Of a DNA stretch of 25,396 bases, positions 21,892 through 25,396 are shown piece after piece. Positions within the stretch are counted from its first letter, which is position 1. The number at the start of each line of letters is the position of its first letter. The notes beneath the pieces were generated by a model. The model was not told where the DNA came from, did not search any database, and was given only the letters and a program-made list of their open reading frames with translations. Position numbers and translations under genes: made by a program. The DNA is from a virus, in the IMG/VR virus record IMGVR_UViG_3300042691_006821, positions 1-25,396 of that record. One strand, given 5' to 3'.

Positions 21892-22088
21892 ATCAAATCT
21901 CCATGTTTGCGCGCCCGCCGCTGGTACAGGTCCACGTGTCGGCGCTTGAGATGCTCGACCACACTGCCGGTGATGCGCTCACCGCAGCCTGGACACTTCG
22001 GGGTTTCGGTCTTGCCGTGCCTTCTGGTCTGCCAGCCGCGAAATGCCGCGAGGGACTGGCGCTCTGAGATCGTGAGTGGGCGGTTCAT
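21888..22088 (-). CDS. 66-aa protein with a C2H2-like zinc finger
   Basis: The ATG at 22088 (ATGA overlap with the upstream gene) gives NRPLTISERQSLAAFRGWQT, then a finger of the form C32-x2-C35-x10-H46-x4-H51 (CPGCGERI...VEHLKRRH), and a basic tail RRARKHGD. A C-x2-C-x10-H-x4-H finger with a basic tail suggests nucleic-acid binding, somewhat like a minimal Ros/MucR-type finger. The family is not recognised. The longer upstream frame is the shadow of the next gene. Confidence 0.7.
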   Translation of the reverse strand: MNRPLTISERQSLAAFRGWQTRRHGKTETPKCPGCGERITGSVVEHLKRRHVDLYQRRARKHGDLI

Positions 22089-22309
22089 GGCTTTGGCTCC
22101 CAACACGGGCACTCGGCACCATCCGCTTTGTCCCTGCTGGTTCGCTTGTAAGGACGAAACCCATATTGCTTGGTGATGCTGTCGGGCAGAACGGTGGTCG
22201 GCGCGGGCCAAAGACAGTCGCTGCGAGTGTATCTTGCAAGACGGCCTGTAGGTGTCTTGGTGGCGCGATCATAGTCCCACCACTTGCAGGTTGAGCATTG
22301 CTGTTTCAT
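22085..22309 (-). CDS. 74-aa Cys/Trp-rich phage protein
   Basis: ATG at 22309 overlaps the stop of a 32-codon membrane gene (ATGA). Cys5-x2-Cys8 in QQCSTCKWWDYD, a middle SDCLWPAPTT and a terminal CPCWEPKP form a likely Zn knuckle. 'CSTCKWWD ... C.WP ... C.W.P' is a common pattern for small phage and prophage proteins of unknown function. The stop overlaps the next ATG. It is probably regulatory or host-directed, but that is a guess. Confidence 0.72.
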   Translation of the reverse strand: MKQQCSTCKWWDYDRATKTPTGRLARYTRSDCLWPAPTTVLPDSITKQYGFRPYKRTSRDKADGAECPCWEPKP

Positions 22310-22404
22310 CCGAAGTGACCTCCATAGACGCCCCAAGCCACACAGCCGATAAGCGCGGCCAGCAGTGCCAGGGTAATGGTGTCGTTCCAGTCGCCGCTGG
22401 TCAT
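22306..22404 (-). CDS. 32-aa single-pass membrane peptide
   Basis: ATG at 22404 overlaps the upstream DUF551 gene stop (ATGA), and the TGA at 22306-22308 overlaps the ATG of the Cys-rich gene (ATGA). Residues ~9-27 (TITLALLAALIGCVAWGVYG) are one hydrophobic helix. The perfect junctions on both sides fit this operon's style and argue that it is translated. Role unknown; candidates are a superinfection-exclusion or host-membrane modulator. Confidence 0.65.
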   Translation of the reverse strand: MTSGDWNDTITLALLAALIGCVAWGVYGGHFG

Positions 22405-22604
22405 GGCATCACCGGAGGGACGGGGAGCGGCGTCCAATAAGTGGGCATGATGACCTTACGCATCGGGTCGCGCTCGAACACGTGCCTGTGCCCACGGTAG
22501 ATGGCCACGGTCACGGCAAAGTGGTATTCCGCCCTCGGGTCGAACACCAAAACTCTGCGGCCGGGTTCCGGCAACTGCTCTTTGACGCTGATCCATTCAG
22601 TCAC
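22401..22604 (-). CDS. DUF551 domain protein
   Basis: The family signature is clear: EWISVKEQLPEPGRRVLVFD at the N-terminus and THW/YWTPLP-type ending (PTYWTPLPVPPVMP). DUF551 proteins are common in phages and have no known function. The start is set at the GTG at 22604, which overlaps the upstream stop (GTGA) and has GGAG 8 nt before it; another GTG at 22610 would add two residues but leaves too little spacing. Confidence 0.85.
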   Translation of the reverse strand: MTEWISVKEQLPEPGRRVLVFDPRAEYHFAVTVAIYRGHRHVFERDPMRKVIMPTYWTPLPVPPVMP

Positions 22605-22858
22605 CGGCACTTCTCCGCTATATGACGCCGCGCCACCACGATGGCCTTGGCCTGCTGAACCAGCTTGATGGCCTCATGCATGTCGCCGGATTGCTCGGCC
22701 AGCGTCTCCAGCTCGCGGATGAAGTCGTCGGCCTCGCTCTCGGCGCGGTTCAGGTCGTCGATAAACTCGTCATCAGCCTCCAGCGCGGCCATGCGTGCCC
22801 GATAGGCGCGGCTTTCGTACAAGGTCGAGAAGCGCGGGTATTCGTCCAGATCGCTCAC
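22601..22858 (-). CDS. 85-aa acidic coiled-coil protein, unknown
   Basis: GTG at 22858 overlaps the upstream stop (GTGA). The product is nearly all helix: RAYRARMAALEADDEFIDDL, NRAESEADDFIRELETLAEQ, HEAIKLVQQAKAIVVARRHI. No family recognised. The acidic coiled coil suggests an interaction partner or small inhibitor-like protein. Part of the early-left operon. Confidence 0.7.
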   Translation of the reverse strand: MSDLDEYPRFSTLYESRAYRARMAALEADDEFIDDLNRAESEADDFIRELETLAEQSGDMHEAIKLVQQAKAIVVARRHIAEKCR

Positions 22859-23073
22859 GATGCGTCTCCATCCGGCTTGGCCAGTTCCATGGACCGGAAC
22901 GCATTGGCCAAATCGTGGCCCAATTGCTGCTCCATGATCCGCTTGCGCCGGTAGTCGGTCAGGTCGGTGACCTTGGCGTCATTGAACCGCTGGCGGGCCG
23001 CAACGAGCGTGGCGAATATCTCGCGCACATCGCAGGGCGGCTCTACGTCGCAGGGGGTGAAATCATCGCTCAT
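22855..23073 (-). CDS. 72-aa hypothetical protein of the early-left operon
   Basis: The ATG at 23073 has GAGGAGG 7 nt upstream and overlaps the first operon gene's stop (TGATG); a GTG one codon earlier (23076) is less well spaced. The product starts MSDDFTPCDVEPPCDVREIF, with two Cys, then a helical part (RRKRIMEQQLGHDLANAFRS). Family unknown. Confidence 0.7.
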   Translation of the reverse strand: MSDDFTPCDVEPPCDVREIFATLVAARQRFNDAKVTDLTDYRRKRIMEQQLGHDLANAFRSMELAKPDGDAS

Positions 23074-23300
23074 CACGCGGCCTCCTCTACCTTGACGGGC
23101 AGTGCCTCGACCGCATCGGTCAGCAGCTTGGCAAAGGCGCGCAGGCCGTCAGCGTTGATCTGCATGGACATGTGCGCGGCACCGTATGCAGCCTGCATGG
23201 TCACCGACACGCCACCGTTGGCGTGCAGGAACACATGCGCGCTGCCGTTCAGGTCCGCATCGCCGGCAAGTTCGACGCTCTTGTGGTGGTAGATGCTCAT
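23073..23300 (-). CDS. 75-aa hypothetical protein, first gene of the early-left operon
   Basis: ATG at 23300 with a GGGAGAGAG Shine-Dalgarno. The longer upstream frame would run through the promoter/operator and is rejected. Residues ~1-55 look beta-rich (SVELAGDADLNGSAHVFLHA, NGGVSVTMQAAYGAAHMSMQ) and the end is helical (LRAFAKLLTDAVEALPVK). It is the first product made from PL, where lambda-like phages encode an antiterminator or host-takeover protein. It has no Arg-rich N-type motif, so antitermination is not supported. Function unknown. Confidence 0.72.
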   Translation of the reverse strand: MSIYHHKSVELAGDADLNGSAHVFLHANGGVSVTMQAAYGAAHMSMQINADGLRAFAKLLTDAVEALPVKVEEAA

Positions 23301-23313
23301 CTCTCTCTCCCTC

Positions 23314-23328
23314 GCCGCGTGGTGCGGC
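23314..23328 (-). promoter_or_regulatory. Hairpin at the 5' end of the PL transcript
   Basis: On the minus strand the leader reads GCCGC-ACCAC-GCGGC, a 5-bp GC stem just after the predicted PL start point (~23332) and before the first Shine-Dalgarno. It may stabilise the message or serve as a site for transcript modification. Inferred. Confidence 0.4.
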
Positions 23329-23335
23329 TGTGGGA

Positions 23336-23350
23336 TGGAATTTAATTCCA
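23336..23350. promoter_or_regulatory. Operator OL1 (perfect palindrome)
   Basis: TGGAATTTAATTCCA, identical to 24060-24074. Its left part coincides with the -10 of PL, so a bound repressor would block PL. Confidence 0.85.
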
Positions 23351-23367
23351 CTATCGGGGTAAGTCAA
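23339..23367 (-). promoter_or_regulatory. Promoter PL (early-left)
   Basis: Read on the minus strand: -35 TTGACT (23367-23362), a 17-bp spacer, -10 TAAATT (23344-23339). This is a good sigma-70-type promoter. The predicted start is about 23332, leaving a ~30-nt leader before the ATG at 23300. Operators lie on its -10 (OL1) and just upstream of its -35 (OL2). Confidence 0.75.
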
Positions 23368-23375
23368 ACGTTTTG

Positions 23376-23390
23376 TGGAAAATAATTCCG
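23376..23390. promoter_or_regulatory. Operator OL2 (imperfect)
   Basis: TGGAAAATAATTCCG keeps the GGAA-N5-TTCC half-sites. Its centre is 40 bp from the OL1 centre, and it lies just upstream of the PL -35 and just after the repressor stop codon. Confidence 0.75.
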
Positions 23391-23397
23391 CGTTTTG

Positions 23398-24003
23398 TTA
23401 GATGGGGCGGCGCACTATGGCGACAGGAGCAACCCACGCGAGGCGCACGTCAACGATGTCCTCGAATGCGCGGTTGTAGCTTTCCAGCGTGTAGACGCCG
23501 GGTTTGGTGCCACTCTTTAGAACCTTCAGATAGCCTTCGCCGTCCTCGGTCATCACAACGCAGTCGTGGCCGATGCACCGTGCTATATCCAGCCCGCGCT
23601 GGCGGGAACAGAAAAGCATGTCGCCGTCACGGTAGACCGGGAGCATGGATCGCCCGCGCACCTGAATGGCGATAGGGTCGGTGGCGTCGAGGTCGAGCGA
23701 CACATAATCCAGGCCGGCGCCCTGGCCGTGGTCGTCAAACGGGATGAACTGCTCGCCGGCTGATACGCTACCGACAAGAGGATAGCCCGACAGCTCGGGG
23801 CCGATCCCTTCTTTAAGCCATATCCGCTGTATGCCCAATGCGTCCGCCAGCTTATCCAGAACGTCGCCGCGAGGCTGCTTAACCTTGCCCGCAAGATACT
23901 TGTAAACGGATTCCTTCGGCAAGCCCGCCGCACGCGCCAACTCGGCGCCGCCCAGCGGACTGGCGTTGAATTTGGAGATCAGCCTTTTAGCCCACGCTTC
24001 CAT
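23398..24003 (-). CDS. CI/LexA-type self-cleaving phage repressor
   Basis: 201 residues from ATG 24003; upstream in-frame codons run through the operators and are rejected. The N-terminal HTH (~8-60) includes LGGAELARAAGLPKESVYKY and LDKLADALGI. The C-terminal S24 peptidase domain has the cleavage site Ala82-Gly83 (VGSVSAGEQF), nucleophile Ser119 (VRGRSMLPVYRDGD) and general base Lys160 (GYLKVLKSG). So RecA-stimulated self-cleavage, and SOS induction, are expected. No Shine-Dalgarno is visible before the ATG, so the message may be leaderless, as for lambda cI. It is flanked on both sides by operator pairs, as in a lambda-like immunity region, and represses PL and PR. Confidence 0.93.
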   Translation of the reverse strand: MEAWAKRLISKFNASPLGGAELARAAGLPKESVYKYLAGKVKQPRGDVLDKLADALGIQRIWLKEGIGPELSGYPLVGSVSAGEQFIPFDDHGQGAGLDYVSLDLDATDPIAIQVRGRSMLPVYRDGDMLFCSRQRGLDIARCIGHDCVVMTEDGEGYLKVLKSGTKPGVYTLESYNRAFEDIVDVRLAWVAPVAIVRRPI

Positions 24004-24018
24004 TATCGGAGCATGGCG

Positions 24019-24033
24019 CGGAACAAAATTCCG
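24019..24033. promoter_or_regulatory. Operator OR2 (imperfect)
   Basis: CGGAACAAAATTCCG, with a wider CGCG...CGCG frame from 24017 to 24035. It lies directly upstream of the repressor ATG and is centred 41 bp from OR1, mirroring the OL spacing. It should control repressor autoregulation (PRM), whose -10/-35 I could not place with confidence. Confidence 0.75.
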
Positions 24034-24051
24034 CGTTAGGGAATACGAGGC

Positions 24052-24080
24052 TTGCATCGTGGAATTTAATTCCATAGGAT
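24052..24080 (+). promoter_or_regulatory. Promoter PR (early-right)
   Basis: -35 TTGCAT (24052-24057), 17-bp spacer, -10 TAGGAT (24075-24080). The spacer contains OR1 almost exactly. The expected start is ~24087, which is the A of the cro ATG, so the cro message would be leaderless. Confidence 0.65.
24060..24074. promoter_or_regulatory. Operator OR1 (perfect palindrome)
   Basis: TGGAATTTAATTCCA, identical to OL1 and placed between the -35 and -10 of PR. Confidence 0.85.
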
Positions 24081-24086
24081 GCCTAC

Positions 24087-24296
24087 ATGGCAACGATCAC
24101 AGAAATAATCAATACCTGCGGTGGCCCGAAGGCTGTTGCAGATGCGCTTGGCCTCAAGGACGGCGTCCGCAAGTGGGCGCAGATCGGCATCCCGGATCGG
24201 CACTGGGCAAAGCTCATTGACATGTCCAAAGGGAAGCTGAAGCCCGCGACGATCTTCGCCGCGAACCAGCAGGCACGCAGTTCGGAGGCCGCATGA
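24087..24296 (+). CDS. Cro-like HTH regulator
   Basis: 69 residues: ITEIINTCGGPKAVADALGL (first HTH helices), KDGVRKWAQIGIPDRHW (recognition helix), AKLIDMSKGKLKP. 'I....GG..AVA.ALG....aV..W...GIP..hW' is the YdaS/Cro-type HTH seen opposite phage repressors. It starts at the expected PR transcription start, with no Shine-Dalgarno. It is the divergent partner of the repressor and would bind the same operators. The stop overlaps the HNH gene (ATGA). Confidence 0.85.
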   Translation: MATITEIINTCGGPKAVADALGLKDGVRKWAQIGIPDRHWAKLIDMSKGKLKPATIFAANQQARSSEAA

Positions 24297-24745
24297 CTGT
24301 GTGCTTGCTGCTTCGCAGTGGAGGCCACTGCATGATCGACGCTGACGATTACGAGTCCGTCGTTGCCGCCGGTATTTGGACTGCCTATAGGCCGAACCGG
24401 AAATACGGCAGCCTCTACGTTTATTCGACGAACCGGAATATCGGCGCGTTGCATCGCTTCCTGATGCAGCCGTCGTCCGGTCTGGTGGTGGACCACATCA
24501 ACGGCGATACGCTGGATAACCGGCGTGAGAACCTGAGGATTTGCACCCACGTAGAGAATTTGCGGAAGGCAAAAGTCAGCGTTCGCAACCGCACAGGTGT
24601 AAAGGGCGTTTCGCATCATCGCGGCGGGTACTACGCCAAGTTGTCGAACACGTATCTCGGCTATTTCCCGACGATTGAGCAAGCGGCAGCAGCCAGGCGC
24701 GAAGCTGAGGAAGCCCGTTGGCTGACCAATCGGGTCGCCGCATGA
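24293..24745 (+). CDS. HNH endonuclease with AP2-like DNA-binding domain
   Basis: 150 residues. An N-terminal strand region (DADDYESVVAAGIWTAYRPN) leads to the HNH core: LHRFLM (His54), VVDHINGDTLDNRRENLRIC with Asp67-His68, Asn76 and Asn80, and then HVENLRKAK. A C-terminal AP2-like part follows (RTGVKGVSHHRGGYYAKLSN, YLGYFPTIEQAAAARREAEE). Phage HNH-AP2 proteins are usually homing endonucleases. It starts in an ATGA overlap with cro, with GGAGG a few bases upstream. It may be a selfish insertion rather than an essential early gene, but it has not disrupted cro. Confidence 0.88.
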   Translation: MTVCLLLRSGGHCMIDADDYESVVAAGIWTAYRPNRKYGSLYVYSTNRNIGALHRFLMQPSSGLVVDHINGDTLDNRRENLRICTHVENLRKAKVSVRNRTGVKGVSHHRGGYYAKLSNTYLGYFPTIEQAAAARREAEEARWLTNRVAA

Positions 24746-24845
24746 CCTTTTATTCATCGAAATCCCCGCAAGACGCACCCCACCATGCTGACAACTTTGC
24801 GCGCCCGTCGAGCGCGGCGCAAATGGGCAGAAGTGGTAAGCCGTT

Positions 24846-24934
24846 TGGGGCAACGAAATCAGGAACCCCGCGCTGGGCATGTGAGAAACAGCTACGGCGG
24901 CGCGGCAACCTTGAGGCTTCGGCCTCCTTTTCTT
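24846..24934 (+). ncRNA. Structured RNA motif, copy 1, ending in a terminator
   Basis: Order: TGGGGCAAC, CAGGAACC, an 8-bp basal stem (CCGCGCTG 24868-24875 with CGGCGCGG 24898-24905), an apical 3-bp hairpin (TGT/ACA) with loop GAGAA, then TACGG before the 3' strand and CAACC after it, then a UUCG terminator. Copy 2 at 25155-25250 keeps the same order and unpaired bases, while the stems change by paired substitutions. Likely an RNA element of the early-right transcript. Confidence 0.65.
24913..24934 (+). terminator. Intrinsic terminator T1
   Basis: GAGGC-TTCG-GCCTC stem-loop followed by CTTTTCTT. Plus-strand orientation, about 170 nt after the HNH gene. Confidence 0.8.
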
Positions 24935-24936
24935 CG

Positions 24937-24977
24937 CATCCGCACAGCACGGATGACGCTGGTGTCATCGCGCCAGC
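24937..24977 (+). other. Two further hairpins between T1 and T2
   Basis: CATCCG (24937-24942) pairs with CGGATG (24950-24955), and GCTGG (24958-24962) pairs with CCAGC (24973-24977). They continue the chain of RNA structure. Confidence 0.5.
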
Positions 24978-24981
24978 ACTT

Positions 24982-25005
24982 CCCCGGCACGCCGGGGCTT
25001 TTCTT
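24982..25005 (+). terminator. Intrinsic terminator T2
   Basis: CCCCGG-CACG-CCGGGG stem-loop followed by CTTTTCTT. Plus-strand orientation. Confidence 0.82.
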
Positions 25006-25032
25006 CGAATGGCTGTGACCCCCTCCAGCCTA

Positions 25033-25080
25033 GTCCCAACTGCCACTTGTCCGGGCCCCCTCCCTGGCGGTCGTTGGGAC
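25033..25080 (+). other. Long hairpin H6
   Basis: GTCCCAAC (25033-25040) pairs perfectly with GTTGGGAC (25073-25080). The adjacent TGCCA (25041-25045) pairs with TGGCG (25065-25069), extending the helix. Confidence 0.6.
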
Positions 25081-25094
25081 GCCCCTTTCATCTC

Positions 25095-25120
25095 CGCTGG
25101 TTCCCTCCCTGTTGCCAGCG
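25095..25120 (+). other. Hairpin H7
   Basis: CGCTGG (25095-25100) pairs with CCAGCG (25115-25120), 14-nt loop. It resembles the GCTGG/CCAGC hairpin at 24958-24977. Confidence 0.5.
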
Positions 25121-25126
25121 TCGAGC

Positions 25127-25160
25127 GCCCCAGCCGGTCCCACAGCCTCCCGGCTGGGGC
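25127..25160 (+). other. Hairpin H8, 11-bp perfect stem
   Basis: GCCCCAGCCGG (25127-25137) pairs with CCGGCTGGGGC (25150-25160), 12-nt loop. Its right arm contains the TGGGGC that begins motif copy 2, so the two structures may compete. Confidence 0.7.
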
Positions 25161-25250
25161 AACATTCAGGAACCCTGCACGGGATCAGATGAGGAATCGA
25201 TACGGCCGTGCAGCAACCTCGGCGGGGCTTCGGCCTCGCCTTTTTCTTTC
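25155..25250 (+). ncRNA. Structured RNA motif, copy 2, ending in a terminator
   Basis: Same order as copy 1: TGGGGCAAC, CAGGAACC, an 8-bp stem (CTGCACGG 25175-25182 with CCGTGCAG 25206-25213), an apical GAT/ATC stem with loop GAGGA, TACGG, CAACC, then a UUCG terminator. It lies just upstream of the DUF2312 gene and could gate its expression. Confidence 0.65.
25221..25250 (+). terminator. Intrinsic terminator T3
   Basis: GGCGGGGC-TTCG-GCCTCGCC stem-loop (one G-U pair) followed by TTTTTCTTTC. It ends 17 nt before the next ATG, so expression of that gene needs readthrough or a promoter I could not see. Confidence 0.85.
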
Positions 25251-25266
25251 AGCATAGGAGCGCGCG

Positions 25267-25396
25267 ATGGACGCCATGAGCCATGACCCGGAGACGGGCG
25301 AAGTCCTGACAAGCCCGGTGGCGACCATCAACATCGCGGGCGCCGCCGGCCAGTTGAAATCCATCGTGCAGCGCATCGAGCGCGTGGCCGAGGAGA
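25267..25396 (+). CDS. DUF2312/GapR-like DNA-binding protein, N-terminus (partial)
   Basis: ATG at 25267 with an AGGAG Shine-Dalgarno 6 nt upstream. The 43 visible residues contain ETGEVLTSPVATINIAGAAG and then GQLKSIVQRIERVAEE, which fits the start of the DUF2312 coiled-coil domain (typically 'QLr..iERIErLEeEK'). The founding member, GapR, is an alphaproteobacterial protein that binds overtwisted AT-rich DNA during replication. A phage copy next to the replication side of the genome would fit. Only the N-terminus is seen. Confidence 0.6.
   Translation, partial: MDAMSHDPETGEVLTSPVATINIAGAAGQLKSIVQRIERVAEE

Larger units (their letters stand above)
24746..25266 (+). other. 521-bp stretch without a convincing gene
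   Basis: The plus strand carries an open frame from 24742 (ATGA after the HNH gene) to 25257, rich in Ser, Pro and Arg. It spans at least nine hairpins and three terminators, so it is not accepted as a gene, although its first ~35 codons (to ~24845) could be a short translated ORF. From 24846 to 25250 the stretch is filled by hairpins and terminators. Both strands were examined and no other gene is supported. Confidence 0.7.

Noticed and set aside
23073-23300. Lambda N-like antiterminator as first PL gene
   Set aside because: No arginine-rich RNA-binding N-terminus, and no boxB-like site recognised in the leader.
23073-23351. Longer version of the first early-left gene
   Set aside because: It would translate the PL -10/operator region upstream of the predicted transcription start.
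24742-25257. Open plus-strand frame (172 codons) after the HNH gene
   Set aside because: It starts in an ATGA overlap, but it spans three terminators and at least nine hairpins, and the two RNA copies differ by structure-preserving changes that ignore the reading frame.

Overview
The window is about 25 kb of a temperate, short-tailed (podovirus-like) phage genome. It is GC-rich with tightly packed, overlapping genes (ATGA, TGATG and GTGA junctions). The host is most likely an alphaproteobacterium: the protein families look rhizobial or rhodobacterial, a DUF2312/GapR-like gene enters at the right edge, and the attachment core is the 3' half of a tRNA-Lys(CTT). Both points about the host are inference, because no host DNA is visible.

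Layout. (1) Positions 1-12642, plus strand: virion module. It holds the portal C-terminus, a scaffold-like protein, an N4-gp56-type major capsid protein, a small beta-rich head protein, a head-tail adaptor, a P22 gp10-like propeller protein, a small fiber-like protein, a GNAT-like protein, three large candidate ejection/internal virion proteins, and a tail fiber with YadA-like head repeats. No tape-measure, tube or sheath gene lies between portal and fiber, which supports a short tail. (2) 12742-14626, plus strand: lysis module. It holds a membrane/coiled-coil protein, a lysozyme-like muralytic protein, a two-TM holin candidate, a 52-aa protein, and an Rz/Rz1 pair with Rz1 starting out of frame inside Rz. 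(3) 14768-17600, minus strand: accessory module. It holds small proteins and a 499-aa C5 DNA methyltransferase with a repeat-rich target-recognition region. (4) 17517-17690: attP. The core is the 3' half of tRNA-Lys, flanked on both sides by TTTCCAACT repeats that look like integrase arm sites. (5) 17670-23300, minus strand: one long overlapping early-left operon. From its promoter it encodes small proteins (two with zinc-binding patterns, one 32-aa membrane peptide, one DUF551), then a YqaJ exonuclease, an ERF annealase, SSB, a conserved hypothetical, an HNH-like nuclease, Xis and Int. (6) 23336-24080: immunity region. A LexA/CI-type self-cleaving repressor gene is flanked by two pairs of 15-bp operators that overlap a leftward and a rightward promoter. 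(7) 24087-24745, plus strand: Cro-like protein and an HNH-AP2 endonuclease. (8) 24846-25250: no convincing gene, but a chain of RNA hairpins and three intrinsic terminators that contains two diverged copies of one structured motif with compensatory base-pair changes. (9) From 25267: start of a DUF2312/GapR-like gene.

How it works together. The repressor would silence PL and PR in the lysogen, and SOS-type self-cleavage would release them. PL drives homologous recombination functions (exonuclease, annealase, SSB) and, at its far end, excision and integration. PR drives Cro and then runs into the structured, terminator-rich RNA before the next genes.

Most interesting points: the duplicated structured RNA at 24846-25250; the intact attP with phage genes on both sides, which implies an unintegrated or circular phage form; the symmetric operator/promoter layout; a 37-bp element repeated just upstream of the methyltransferase and of its neighbour; and the repeat-built recognition region of the methyltransferase. 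No wholly new multi-gene defence or conflict system is evident.
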